Position numbers and translations under genes: made by a program. From Perlabentimonas sp041656735 (GTDB lineage Bacteria > Bacteroidota > Bacteroidia > Bacteroidales > Tenuifilaceae), in assembly GCA_041656735.1 (NCBI GenBank), contig JBBACY010000006.1, positions 39,260 through 103,259 of the forward strand: a stretch of 64,000 nt of DNA, in the 5' to 3' direction. Below the pieces are notes generated by a model that saw only the letters and a list, made by a program, of their open reading frames with translations, was not told where the DNA came from and did not search any database. Positions 1 through 8,324 of this stretch are shown here, piece after piece. Position 1 is the stretch's first letter; each line of letters opens with the position of its first letter.

Positions 1-80
1 CATTTGCCATAATAATCCAAATTAAAGTTAATAAGATAGGTAAAGAACAATTGACCAATGAATATTGTTTTACGAGACAT
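1..80 (-). CDS. N-terminus of an unidentified protein, cut by window edge
   Basis: An open frame starts with ATG at position 80 on the minus strand and runs without a stop to the window edge, giving 26 codons. The peptide begins MSRKTIFIGQLFFTYLINF, with a basic start followed by a hydrophobic stretch, as in a membrane or exported protein. The rest lies outside the window, so no family can be given. It would be divergent from lemA. It could be a chance frame in AT-rich DNA. Confidence 0.35.
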   Translation of the reverse strand, partial: MSRKTIFIGQLFFTYLINFNLDYYGK

Positions 81-264
81 TGTATATCAATCGTGATTTC
101 TCGTTGAATTGAACACTCAACATCCAATTTTACGTTTTTAACAACAATAGTAGGTTTGCTAACACCAAGGTTAACAACAAGAAAGTTAATTGCGTATAGT
201 AGGCAAACTTTTTTTAAATCTTTTTAGTTTATACTATCTTTATGAAAACAAAAATTAAAATAAT

Positions 265-828
265 ATGACTTCAACTATTGTAATTATTGGTGTAGCCCTT
301 CTTTTGGCTCTGTTTATAATTGGAATGTACAACACCCTTGTTCGCAAGCGCAACGAGGTTGATAACGCCTTTGGAGGTATGGACGTGCAGCTAAAAAAAC
401 GTTACGATTTAATACCAAACCTTGTGGCAACCGTACAGCAGTATGCTAGCCACGAAAAAGAGTTACTTACTAAAGTAACCGAGCTTAGGGCAAAAGCCAC
501 AGACAGGCAAATGAGCCCCGATGAGAAGGTTAAAGTTGACAACCAAATTTCGAGCGCAATGCATGGCATTATGGTAGCAGTTGAAAACTACCCCGACCTT
601 AAAGCCAGCGAAAACTTTATGAATTTACAGCGCACGCTTAACGAGGTTGAATCGCAAATTTCGGCAGCACGAAGAACCTATAACGCTGTTATTACCGATT
701 ATAACAACGCCATTCAGGTATTCCCGAAAAGTATTATTGCCGGAATGATGAGCCTAAAACGCAAAGAGGTTTTTGTAATTCTCGAAACGGAAAGGCAAAA
801 CGTGAATGTAAAAAATCTTTTCAACTAG
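265..828 (+). CDS. lemA: LemA family membrane protein
   Basis: This is a 187-residue LemA protein. One membrane helix spans about residues 3-22 and is followed by a long helical part. The conserved LemA segment NAFGGMDVQLKKRYDLIPNL lies at about residues 34-53, and the length is normal for the family. LemA proteins are anchored in the inner membrane with the helical domain on one side, and their molecular role is poorly defined. A gene for a DUF3137 membrane protein follows 92 bases downstream, a common pairing in Bacteroidota, so the two probably form a membrane complex or share a transcript. A hairpin at 845-883 sits between them. The family call is firm and the function is not known. Confidence 0.93.
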   Translation: MTSTIVIIGVALLLALFIIGMYNTLVRKRNEVDNAFGGMDVQLKKRYDLIPNLVATVQQYASHEKELLTKVTELRAKATDRQMSPDEKVKVDNQISSAMHGIMVAVENYPDLKASENFMNLQRTLNEVESQISAARRTYNAVITDYNNAIQVFPKSIIAGMMSLKRKEVFVILETERQNVNVKNLFN

Positions 829-844
829 TTTACCACATTTTTTT

Positions 845-883
845 AGTAAACCATTGTTACAATATCTGTAGCAATGGTTTACT
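845..883. terminator. intergenic hairpin between lemA and the DUF3137 gene
   Basis: Perfect 12-base arms (AGTAAACCATTG and its complement) flank a 15-base loop. There is a T-run before the hairpin but no clear T-tract after it on the plus strand. It could be a partial terminator or an RNA-processing site that sets different levels of the two genes. Confidence 0.4.
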
Positions 884-920
884 ATTTAGGGGTAGTTAAA
901 CCTTAAAAACCCGAATTGTT

Positions 921-1901
921 ATGATAGAAAAGGACGAACTTAAAACTCTTTATGAAACCGATTTAAAACACAAACTGTCTGGCTTAGAGGGAATACGTAA
1001 GGCTGTAAAAAGAGGGCAAATATATGGCGTACTCCTGCTTGTGCTTTCTTTCTTTCTGTTTATCCCCGTTGCCGTAGCATTTGAAAATAATAGCAGCGAG
1101 GTGCTTCCGTTCTTGGTTCTAGCCCCCTTTGTGATACTCGGTATTGTTTTACTTGTTAAAGCCCATAAAAAGAAGAAGGAATACCGTAACCGATATAAAA
1201 ATGAGGTAGTTCGTGAAATTATTAAAGCAATTGACCCCACTTGGCAATACTACCCTGATCAGTATATCACAAATTTTGAGTACAGTCAGAGTGATCTATT
1301 TAGGCAATCGCTCGACCGATATAGGGGCGACGACCTAATTAGCGGAAAAATTGATAAAACAGACTTTAGGTTCTCCGAGCTACATACCGAATACAAAGCT
1401 GTTACATACGATAAAAATGGTAATAGAAGGGAAACTTGGCATACTGTTTTTAGAGGCCTGTTTTTTCATGCCGACTTTAACAAGGAGATAAAAGGCAGAA
1501 CCTACATTGAGCCAGATACGGCTGAACGACTACTGGGGAAATTTGGGCAAAAACTTCAACGAAGCTCAAAGGGAAAATTGGTTAAGTTAGAAAACCCCGA
1601 ATTTGAAAAGATTTTTGCTGTATACTCAACCGACCAAACAGAGGCACGCTATATCCTCACCCCCACTATTATGGAAGCCCTAGTTGCCATATACAAAAAG
1701 TACAAACGCAAAATGCACCTCTCTTTTATTGGTTCCAGAGTATACGTTGCCATGAATTTTAATCAAAATTTATTCGAACCAAAGGTATTCTCGTCAGGAT
1801 CTAAGTTTGAGGATATGGAGTTTATGTACATCCTGTTTTTATTTAACAAAACTATTATACACGAACTAAACCTGAACACACGTATTTGGACAAAGGATTA
1901 G
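921..1901 (+). CDS. DUF3137 domain membrane protein
   Basis: The 326-residue protein has a charged N-terminal helix (residues 1-32), two membrane helices at about 34-54 and 62-80, and a long cytoplasmic C-terminal domain that matches the DUF3137 type. That domain carries a repeated pattern of aromatic and charged residues (the segment near KAVTYDKNGNRRETWHTVF is typical). DUF3137 proteins are commonly encoded beside lemA, as here. No enzymatic motif is visible, and the biochemical role is unknown. I infer that it acts with LemA at the membrane. The ATG at 921 is the first in frame after the hairpin and gives a sensible start. Confidence 0.85.
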   Translation: MIEKDELKTLYETDLKHKLSGLEGIRKAVKRGQIYGVLLLVLSFFLFIPVAVAFENNSSEVLPFLVLAPFVILGIVLLVKAHKKKKEYRNRYKNEVVREIIKAIDPTWQYYPDQYITNFEYSQSDLFRQSLDRYRGDDLISGKIDKTDFRFSELHTEYKAVTYDKNGNRRETWHTVFRGLFFHADFNKEIKGRTYIEPDTAERLLGKFGQKLQRSSKGKLVKLENPEFEKIFAVYSTDQTEARYILTPTIMEALVAIYKKYKRKMHLSFIGSRVYVAMNFNQNLFEPKVFSSGSKFEDMEFMYILFLFNKTIIHELNLNTRIWTKD

Positions 1902-1989
1902 AGGTTTTTATATGATTTTGATAGTAGTCATCATTTGATTTACCAAAGGTTTATCCTTTTGGTTAACTCTAAAATTCACAATATATTAG

Positions 1990-2020
1990 CTTGCTGGTTT
2001 GTAATACTTTAATAAATTTG
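1990..2020 (+). promoter_or_regulatory. promoter for the HD-domain gene
   Basis: CTTG at 1990-1993, 19 bases, then TAAATTTG at 2013-2020. The downstream box fits TAnnTTTG exactly and the upstream box has one mismatch to TTTG. Transcription would start near 2027, about 30 bases before the ATG at 2057. Confidence 0.6.
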
Positions 2021-2056
2021 CCTCTATACCATAGCGTTAAAAAATAACTATTTACA

Positions 2057-2614
2057 ATGAAACCACGAGAACATTACCTCGATCTGCTTAACAAGCATAT
2101 CAAAAATCAAAAAATGACTGCACACTGCCTAGCTTCCGAAGCCGTGCTAAGGGCATTGGCAAAGCGCTTTAACGAAAATGAGGATGTTTGGGGGATTGCT
2201 GGCCTTCTGCACGATATTGATGTGGAGTTTACCGAAGGGGATTCAATGCGCCATGGCCCTGAAGGAGCTGCTTTGCTAGAGACCGAAGGCCTACCAAGTG
2301 ATGCTGTTGATGCCATTCGTATGCACAACGAGGAGGCAACAGGAAAGGAACGCGAAACAGTTTTTCAGCATGCACTGGCAGCTGGCGAAACTATTACGGG
2401 GCTTATTTTTGCAACCGCACTGGTTTATCCCGATAAGAAGATTACCAGCGTTAAGCCCAAATCGATAGTAAAGCGAATGAAGCAGAAAGCGTTTGCAGCA
2501 TCGGTAAACCGAGAAACTATAATGGAATGCGAAAAAATTGGGATTCCAATTGATGAGTTTGCAGAGCTATCGCTCGAAGCGTTAAAACCAATTTCAGAGG
2601 AATTGGGATTTTAA
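2057..2614 (+). CDS. HD-domain (HDIG type) phosphohydrolase-like protein
   Basis: This 185-residue protein has an HD domain over most of its length. His23, the doublet His52-Asp53 in GLLHDID, His66 and His90 match the metal-binding pattern of HD phosphohydrolases. The length fits the small HDIG-type proteins common in anaerobes and Bacteroidota. Members hydrolyse phosphate esters or nucleotides, but no substrate can be told from sequence. The gene has its own promoter-like sequence at 1990-2020 and stands alone, facing the CoA-binding gene on the other strand. Confidence 0.85.
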   Translation: MKPREHYLDLLNKHIKNQKMTAHCLASEAVLRALAKRFNENEDVWGIAGLLHDIDVEFTEGDSMRHGPEGAALLETEGLPSDAVDAIRMHNEEATGKERETVFQHALAAGETITGLIFATALVYPDKKITSVKPKSIVKRMKQKAFAASVNRETIMECEKIGIPIDEFAELSLEALKPISEELGF

Positions 2615-2678
2615 GGCTTTAACAAACTGAACCGTCTCAAAAATAGGAACTTACTAAAAAGGCATTTCGCCCAATCCA

Positions 2679-3041
2679 TTAATATTGGTCTGTAGCTAAC
2701 AATACCAGCGTACATGCTTCCTCAGCAACTATTCCATTCTTCTCCAATTGTTTTGCAAAGCTTTCATTCTCAGTACCCGGATTAAAGAGTACTCTTCGAG
2801 GCTTTAATGATAAAATATAATCGTAATAATCTACCTGATTTTTAGCAGACACATACATAGTAACCGTATCAACATCGGTATAGGGTATTTGAGATTTCGT
2901 TATTTCTCGGTCTAATAAAGTTCCAGGCCGATTGCCTATCATATAAATTTCATGATTATGTTCTAGTAAAGCCTCACTTGCCTTATAAGCATAGCGTTCG
3001 GGATTTACGCTTGCTCCAATTATTAAAGTTTTGTTGCGCAT
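2679..3041 (-). CDS. CoA-binding domain protein (YccU type)
   Basis: This 120-residue protein is a single Rossmann-like CoA-binding domain. The nucleotide loop GASVNPERYAY lies at residues 9-19 and the FNPGTEN motif at 87-92, both hallmarks of the CoA_binding_2 family. The family is structurally related to the nucleotide domain of succinyl-CoA synthetase but lacks the catalytic parts, and its physiological role is not settled. It stands alone, converging on the HD-domain gene with a 64-base gap. Confidence 0.88.
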   Translation of the reverse strand: MRNKTLIIGASVNPERYAYKASEALLEHNHEIYMIGNRPGTLLDREITKSQIPYTDVDTVTMYVSAKNQVDYYDYILSLKPRRVLFNPGTENESFAKQLEKNGIVAEEACTLVLLATDQY

Positions 3042-3308
3042 TGATTTATATTTTGACTGAATTATTATTCGATTTTATGAACAGATTAGTGTCTAAACTA
3101 ATAACCTAACTATACTACTACTTGCAGAAAAACTTATCCTGTATTATACATAAGCCTACTATTTTACAATTCATTTTTTCTGATAAATTATTATGCAAAA
3201 CTACTCTTTCCGAATAATAATTGCAAAAGAAAAACCGTTACAAAAAATCTTGTTAAGCCTATTCCTTTTGAACGATTTATTAAATCGGCCAACAAATTTC
3301 TGAACCAA

Positions 3309-3659
3309 ATGGAGGGTCTGTCATCACAAAAAGCAGATGAAAAGAAATCGGATCACATCATTCTTAAATCCGATAGCAAGAACCACAAGGTTATGATTGA
3401 TGAAATCCTTTACATTGAGAGCCTCGATGACTATGTGAAAGTTCATACTATAAATGGAAAATTGGTTTGCTACTCAAGGTTGGTTGTTATGGAAGAGCTA
3501 CTTAAAAACCATAATAATATGGTAAGAATACACCGTTCTTACATGATTAATATTAGCCACGCTAAATCATTTACCAACTTCAATGTTGAAATTGATGGAA
3601 AGGAATTACCCATTGGCAGGAAATATAAAGAGCAAGTAATAAGTAAACTACAAGCATAG
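3309..3659 (+). CDS. stand-alone LytTR DNA-binding protein
   Basis: The 116-residue protein consists almost only of a LytTR DNA-binding domain (about residues 18-114). Typical family features are DEILYIESLDDYVKVHT at 31-47, the MVRIHRSYMIN strand, and ELPIGRKYKEQV near the C-terminus. Most LytTR regulators carry an N-terminal receiver domain and pair with a LytS-type histidine kinase; this one has neither, and no kinase gene is nearby. It therefore probably responds to something other than phosphorylation, or to protein level. The last codons lie in a 13-base tandem repeat that includes the stop. Confidence 0.88.
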   Translation: MEGLSSQKADEKKSDHIILKSDSKNHKVMIDEILYIESLDDYVKVHTINGKLVCYSRLVVMEELLKNHNNMVRIHRSYMINISHAKSFTNFNVEIDGKELPIGRKYKEQVISKLQA

Positions 3660-3673
3660 ACTACAAGCATAGA
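3648..3673. repeat. 13-base tandem duplication over a stop codon
   Basis: CTACAAGCATAGA occurs twice without a gap (3648-3660 and 3661-3673). The first copy contains the last codons and the stop of the LytTR gene. This looks like a recent slippage duplication that did not change the protein. Confidence 0.9.
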
Positions 3674-3969
3674 CTACCAGAAAACAACTCTTCTATTAGA
3701 ATTGGTTTACTTGCAGTTACAACCAATTTTATCTGGCTCAAAGCCACCCTTCGCACTCTAATTCAATCGGGTTAACAACGCCAAGCACAAGTGCTTTGGC
3801 TCACTGCACCCAATGTAAATCTAACTCATTAAATACAGCAACAAATGCTTGTGAACAAAATTAGGCAACTAGTGTTACTAGCTTAAACAAACTTAAAACC
3901 TATTTCAATAGAATTAAAACGAAGCAATTCACGTTGCTCACAATTACTAATATAACGAAAACAGAAACT
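3674..3969. other. non-coding stretch with one hairpin
   Basis: About 296 bases between the LytTR and thioredoxin genes. I see no gene. A stable hairpin pairs 3780-3788 (GCCAAGCAC) with 3791-3800 (GTGCTTTGGC, one bulge) and is followed by no T-tract. No clear thioredoxin promoter was found. Confidence 0.5.
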
Positions 3970-4326
3970 ATGGTAGAACATTTAACAAAGGAAACATTCA
4001 AGTCAAAGGTTTTTAACTTTGAGAAAAACACCGACTGGAAATTCGAGGGCGACAAACCCGCAGTTATCGATTTTTATGCCGACTGGTGTGGACCATGCAA
4101 AATGGTAGCTCCAATTCTCGAAGAGCTTGCAAAGGAGTATGACGGCAAAATTAACATCTATAAAGTTGATACAGAGGCTGAGCAGGAGCTTGCCGGTATG
4201 TTTGGTATACGCAGCATCCCTTCAATTCTGTTTGTTCCTATGGACGATAAGCCACAAATGGCCGCCGGTGCACTTCCTAAAGAGAGTTTTAAGGAGGCGT
4301 TTAAGGACGTATTAAAAGTAAACTAA
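3970..4326 (+). CDS. trxA: thioredoxin
   Basis: Thioredoxin reduces protein disulfides in the cytoplasm. The 118-residue product has the WCGPCK active site with redox cysteines at about 40 and 43, the cis-proline segment SIPSILFV, and the normal one-domain length. I chose ATG 3970: an in-frame TTG at 3934 would add 12 residues with no family counterpart. The gene is followed by a strong terminator at 4408-4445 and appears monocistronic. No thioredoxin reductase gene is in the window. Confidence 0.95.
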   Translation: MVEHLTKETFKSKVFNFEKNTDWKFEGDKPAVIDFYADWCGPCKMVAPILEELAKEYDGKINIYKVDTEAEQELAGMFGIRSIPSILFVPMDDKPQMAAGALPKESFKEAFKDVLKVN

Positions 4327-4407
4327 CCTTTTAAAATAGAGCTAATAATCTTAAAAAAAGGGAGTTGGGTGTCATTTAGTGCATCTGCGAATAATGTACA
4401 CCTACAA

Positions 4408-4445
4408 AATACCTTAATCAATGTCAACACATTGGTTAAGGTATT
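4408..4445 (+). terminator. rho-independent terminator after thioredoxin
   Basis: Seventeen-base arms (4408-4424 and 4429-4445) pair with one mismatch around the loop CAAC. T-rich sequence follows on the plus strand. Confidence 0.88.
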
Positions 4446-4595
4446 TTTCTTTTGCAGAGTCTGTCAGTAAACTATATAAAGCAAAATAATTTCCCAGCTA
4501 GTGAAAATTTTCCACTTAAGCCTTTAAACTAAGTGTGAGTACTCAATAATAAAATAGTCTCTAAAAAGATTAAGTTTCAAAAATCAACATTCAAG

Positions 4596-4652
4596 TGTAA
4601 CAAATTCTATCCTTTTTTATCTAAGCCATACAAACAACTTAAAAAAGGATAG
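4596..4652 (+). promoter_or_regulatory. possible ECF promoter and 12-base inverted repeat before the hydrolase operon
   Basis: TGTAAC at 4596-4601, 16 bases, then TATCTA at 4618-4623 resembles an ECF sigma promoter (AAC-type upstream box and normal spacing). Overlapping it, CTATCCTTTTTT at 4607-4618 is matched exactly by its complement at 4641-4652, which ends four bases before the ATG at 4657. The repeat could be a DNA operator, or an RNA hairpin that hides the start codon region if transcription begins further upstream. Both readings are inference. Confidence 0.45.
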
Positions 4653-4656
4653 CATT

Positions 4657-5541
4657 ATGAGAAAACTAATCAGAACAACCGCCCTACTGGCAATTGCCCT
4701 AAGTACTTCACTTAGCTACGGCTTAACCAGAGAAGTGAACCTACCAAACACAGAATCTAAGCCTTTTACCGTGGAAACCATTGGACAAGGGAAACCCATT
4801 ATATATCTTCCTGGATTTACAGCACCTGGCTCTATGTGGAAAGAAACTGTAGATAATTTAGGCTTAGATAAACAATCTTACCTGTTCTCGTACGCTGGTT
4901 TTAATGGTAATGAACCCATTGAAATGCCATGGTATTCAAGTATAAAGAACTCGATTGTTGAGTACATAGAAAACAATAATTTGGTTGATATTATTATTAT
5001 TGGTCATAGTATGGGTGGTAATTTGGCTGTTGAAATAGCCGCCGAACTACCCAATAGGGTTTCTAAAATTATAATAGTGGACGCATTATCTTGTATGCTC
5101 GATTTGATGATGCCCGGTGTGCCTGCTGAAAGTTTAGCCTATGACAGCCCGTACAATAATCAAGTGCTCCAAATGGATGAGCAACAATTTAAGAGTATGG
5201 CTACTATGATGGTTTCAAATATGGCATTCAACGAAAATAAACACGAAATGCTAGCTAATTGGACACTAGAAGCCGACCGAGAAACCTGGGTTTATGGGTA
5301 TACCGATTTATTAAAAGTCGATTTAAGAGATATCTTAGGTAAAGTAAAGTGTGAAACGCTAATTTTAGGCGCCTCATTTCCTGATGCAACAGGTGCGAAG
5401 GGGAACTTTGAAAAACAATATGCAAACTTATCAAACAAATCGATAGTAATGGCATCAAACAGCAAGCACTTTATAATGTTCGACCAGCCAGAATGGTTTT
5501 ATGAAACAGTAAATAAGTTTATAGAAAATGTTGAAAAATAA
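4657..5541 (+). CDS. exported alpha/beta hydrolase
   Basis: This 294-residue alpha/beta-hydrolase fold protein has a Sec signal peptide at residues 1-22, ending near LSYG. The oxyanion-hole region is LPGFTAPGSMW (51-61), the nucleophile elbow GHSMGG places Ser118, and His271 near the C-terminus in SKHFIMFDQPEWF is the likely catalytic histidine. It should act in the periplasm or outside the cell on an ester or amide; the substrate is unknown. The gene overlaps the next, an ECF sigma gene, by 14 bases, so the two are translationally coupled. An exported enzyme in one unit with a sigma factor and a membrane protein suggests a cell-envelope response. Confidence 0.88.
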   Translation: MRKLIRTTALLAIALSTSLSYGLTREVNLPNTESKPFTVETIGQGKPIIYLPGFTAPGSMWKETVDNLGLDKQSYLFSYAGFNGNEPIEMPWYSSIKNSIVEYIENNNLVDIIIIGHSMGGNLAVEIAAELPNRVSKIIIVDALSCMLDLMMPGVPAESLAYDSPYNNQVLQMDEQQFKSMATMMVSNMAFNENKHEMLANWTLEADRETWVYGYTDLLKVDLRDILGKVKCETLILGASFPDATGAKGNFEKQYANLSNKSIVMASNSKHFIMFDQPEWFYETVNKFIENVEK

Positions 5542-6034
5542 TAACACCCTTTTTGAGTCAGTTTACGACCAACACCACCCTATGGTTTTACAAATGTGCT
5601 TGGGTTTTGTTAAAGGCGATAGCAGTACAGCAAAGGATTTATCACAAGAAATATTTATTGTCGTTTGGAACAATTTAAGCAAGTTTAAAGGGGCATCGTC
5701 ATACAAAACATGGATTTACAGAATAACGGTAAATACCTGTTTACAGTTTGTAAAAAAAGATGGAAAAGTGAAAACTGTTCCAACAACTGAAATAGAGAAC
5801 AAAGCCTCTGTGGCAGAGGACGGAAGTACTGAAAACAACAATATTCCACAGCTATACAAGGCTATTGGAGAACTAAACGAGGTGGATAGGCTAATAATTA
5901 TGATGGTGTTAGAGAACCAAGATTATGATTGCATTTCAGAGGTTTTAGGCATAAAGCCAACCAACGTAAGAGTTAAAATCCATAGAATAAAGAAACGTCT
6001 CGAAATAATCCTAAAAAGCAATAACAATGAATAA
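5528..6034 (+). CDS. ECF-type RNA polymerase sigma factor
   Basis: This is a 168-residue sigma-70 family factor of the ECF class. Region 2 spans about residues 12-77 (with DLSQEIFIVVWNNLSKFKG and TWIYRITVNTCLQFVKK) and region 4 about 110-163, ending in the helix-turn-helix VRVKIHRIKKRL. It redirects RNA polymerase to a small set of promoters, often including its own. The gene lies between an exported hydrolase and a membrane protein with overlaps on both sides (14 and 8 bases), so all three are made together. The membrane protein is the obvious candidate for its anti-sigma partner. Confidence 0.92.
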   Translation: MLKNNNTLFESVYDQHHPMVLQMCLGFVKGDSSTAKDLSQEIFIVVWNNLSKFKGASSYKTWIYRITVNTCLQFVKKDGKVKTVPTTEIENKASVAEDGSTENNNIPQLYKAIGELNEVDRLIIMMVLENQDYDCISEVLGIKPTNVRVKIHRIKKRLEIILKSNNNE

Positions 6035-6620
6035 CAATTTTGAAGAACTACAGAGTAAATGGGATAATAACAAAAAAACCATTGAATCACAACCTAGTAC
6101 TTTTAATGAATTATATAAACTAATAAAAAGCAAAGAGAGAGAGAATTACTTTTTTTACTATGGAACCATTTCGACCCTGTTTATTACATTTGTAGTTATC
6201 GCCCTCTTCTTAATCTATGTAGCGCCTGTGAAGGCAATGCTTAGCAGGTTGGGTGCAGGGTTAATGCTTTTGGGTTTGCTGTTTCGAATTGGAATTGAAA
6301 TAATAAGTATTTATAAGGCAAAACGAATAAACAATACCGAGAGCACACTAAAAACAGCCGAGAATACAATCAACTTCCATCAATTTAGAAAGTTTATTCA
6401 TCAAATTATCTCACCAATAATAATTATCTTATACACCGCTGGGTTCTATATGATTACACCTGAATTTAGTTTGCATATGCAACTCTGGAACATAGTGCTA
6501 ATCGATGTTTCGTATGTGATAATTGGAGTAATCCTTTTTATTGTAATTAGGAAAGGAGTTAAAGAAGAGATGGGAAAATTGCGTGAAATTATGAGGTTAA
6601 GAAATGAATTAATCGAGTAG
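6027..6620 (+). CDS. membrane protein, candidate anti-sigma partner
   Basis: The 197-residue protein has a soluble N-terminal part of about 45 residues, then four membrane helices (about 47-66, 70-93, 124-146 and 151-173) and a charged C-terminal tail. I do not recognise a named family. The start overlaps the sigma gene by 8 bases. Position, size and a cytoplasmic N-terminal domain of the right length fit an anti-sigma factor, but no ZAS-type zinc motif (HxxxCxxC) is present, so this role is inferred from context only. A hairpin at 6679-6713 ends the region. Confidence 0.75.
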   Translation: MNNNFEELQSKWDNNKKTIESQPSTFNELYKLIKSKERENYFFYYGTISTLFITFVVIALFLIYVAPVKAMLSRLGAGLMLLGLLFRIGIEIISIYKAKRINNTESTLKTAENTINFHQFRKFIHQIISPIIIILYTAGFYMITPEFSLHMQLWNIVLIDVSYVIIGVILFIVIRKGVKEEMGKLREIMRLRNELIE

Positions 6621-6678
6621 AAATTTCGATAAAAAGGCTCAAAATGTTTTTCCCAGAATAAACGCTCTTAACCAACCA

Positions 6679-6713
6679 ACCCGCCACTAGTAGTTAAACT
6701 ACCAATGGCGGGT
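6679..6713. terminator. hairpin between convergent genes
   Basis: ACCCGCCA at 6679-6686 pairs with TGGCGGGT at 6706-6713; a second pair (TAGT/ACTA) extends it inside. The stem is GC-rich for this genome, with no strong T-tract. It probably serves as a two-way terminator for the membrane protein gene and purA. Confidence 0.6.
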
Positions 6714-6767
6714 CGATTAATATGTAAAAAGCATAGCTAAGCAAAATATCGCTTAGCCTAGTTTTTA

Positions 6768-8030
6768 TTACCTAATAATAGTGGCTTCCCTATCGGGTCC
6801 TACCGATACAATTGAAATAGGTACACCCGTTTCTGTTTCAATATACTTAATGAAATTTAGCAGTTCGGCTGGTAAATCTTTCTCCGACCTTAGAGCGGTA
6901 ATGGGGGTTTTCCATCCCTTAAACTCTTTGTAAATGGGTTCTATTTCGGTATCAATATCAAATGGCATCTCCTGAGTTTCAACTCCTGCTATGCGGTAAG
7001 CTGTGGCAATCTTAATTGTATCGAAGGTGTCAAGCACATCCGCCTTTGTCATAATAAGGTTTGTAATACCATTAATCATGACCGCATACTTAAGAGAAAC
7101 CAAATCGAGCCAACCACAACGGCGCGGGCGACCAGTTGTTGAGCCGTATTCATTACCCTCATCACGTAGTTTTTGCCCAACCTCGTCGTTAAGTTCGGTT
7201 GGAAATGGGCCTGAACCAACCCTAGTACAGTACGCTTTAAAAATGCCACGCACGTTACCAATGGCTGTTGGGGGCAAGCCCAAACCTATACAAGCACCTG
7301 CACAAATTGTATTTGATGAAGTAACAAAGGGGTACGAACCAAAGTCGATATCCAGCAGTGAACCCTGAGCGCCCTCAGCCAAAATCTTATATTCTTCTTT
7401 TAAATAGTCATTAACAACATACTCAGAATCGATTAACTTAAACTGTTTGAGTACCTCAACACCTTCAAACCAAGCCTTCTCGTGTTGCTCAATATCAGCT
7501 TGGTAATCGTACTGTTTAAGTATATTAATATGCTTATTCTTGAGCTGGTTGTAACGATCCATAAAATTAGGACTAATAATATCTCCAACTCTTAACCCAT
7601 TCCTACCCGTTTTATCCATGTACGTTGGCCCGATACCCTTTAGGGTTGAACCAATTTTCCCTTTGCCTTTGGATGCTTCAGAAGCTGCATCGAGTTCGCG
7701 GTGCGAAGGAATAATTAGGTGGGCCTTTTTTGAGATACTGAGATTTTTTGTGGGCTCAACACCTAACTTACGAAGTGATTCTATTTCTTTTGCGAAAATA
7801 ATGGGATCGATAACAACTCCGCTTCCAATAATATTTATCGACTCAGTGTGGAATATTCCCGATGGGATAGTGTGTAATACATGCTTAATTCCATTAAACT
7901 CTAATGAATGACCAGCATTGGGCCCGCCTTGAAACCTAGCGATAACACTATATTCAGGGGTTAAAACATCTACTACTTTTCCTTTTCCTTCATCGCCCCA
8001 CTGAAGGCCAAGGAGAACATCTACTTTCAT
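6768..8030 (-). CDS. purA: adenylosuccinate synthase
   Basis: PurA joins IMP and aspartate with GTP hydrolysis to make adenylosuccinate, the first step from IMP to AMP, in the cytoplasm. The 420-residue product has normal length. The P-loop-like GDEGKGK lies at 12-18 with catalytic Asp13, His41 follows in GGPNAGHS, and the family signature GIGPTYMDK lies near residue 135. The C-terminal TGRPRRCGWLDL segment is also present. A Fur-family gene and rel lie upstream on the same strand, an order common in Bacteroidales, but purA has its own promoter-like sequence at 8112-8143. Confidence 0.98.
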   Translation of the reverse strand: MKVDVLLGLQWGDEGKGKVVDVLTPEYSVIARFQGGPNAGHSLEFNGIKHVLHTIPSGIFHTESINIIGSGVVIDPIIFAKEIESLRKLGVEPTKNLSISKKAHLIIPSHRELDAASEASKGKGKIGSTLKGIGPTYMDKTGRNGLRVGDIISPNFMDRYNQLKNKHINILKQYDYQADIEQHEKAWFEGVEVLKQFKLIDSEYVVNDYLKEEYKILAEGAQGSLLDIDFGSYPFVTSSNTICAGACIGLGLPPTAIGNVRGIFKAYCTRVGSGPFPTELNDEVGQKLRDEGNEYGSTTGRPRRCGWLDLVSLKYAVMINGITNLIMTKADVLDTFDTIKIATAYRIAGVETQEMPFDIDTEIEPIYKEFKGWKTPITALRSEKDLPAELLNFIKYIETETGVPISIVSVGPDREATIIR

Positions 8031-8111
8031 ACTATAACGCTTATAATTAGGATTATGCGCAATAAATGCCGGTCAAAATAGATCCGGCATTACCAACTAA
8101 ATTTATTTTGA

Positions 8112-8143
8112 TAAAGGTACAGATTTTTGGAGGTTGTTGCCAA
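8112..8143 (-). promoter_or_regulatory. purA promoter
   Basis: Read on the minus strand: TTGG (8140-8143), 20 bases, TACCTTTA (8112-8119), a near match to the TTTG / TAnnTTTG pattern. It lies in the 294-base gap 8031-8324, in which I see nothing else. The leader to purA would be about 75 bases. Confidence 0.45.
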
Positions 8144-8324
8144 CATTTTGACAAAATTATTACAGGCAATGCTGTATTATAAAACATAGCTATCTAGCAA
8201 AACTTATAATTGTTGTAAATTAGAACAGTTATCAATTTAAACGACGAATAAAACATCCCCTATTTTAGTTTACAGAGATGAAAAACAAGTTATTTACAGC
8301 AGAATTGAAAAACCAAATACAACA

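Noticed and set aside
3780..3800. Hairpin before thioredoxin as another attC-like site
   Set aside because: The loop is only two bases, and although TAAC stands nearby no GTTA box or cassette-like gene accompanies it.
3934..3969. TTG start for thioredoxin
   Set aside because: It adds 12 residues without counterpart in the family; ATG 3970 gives the standard length.
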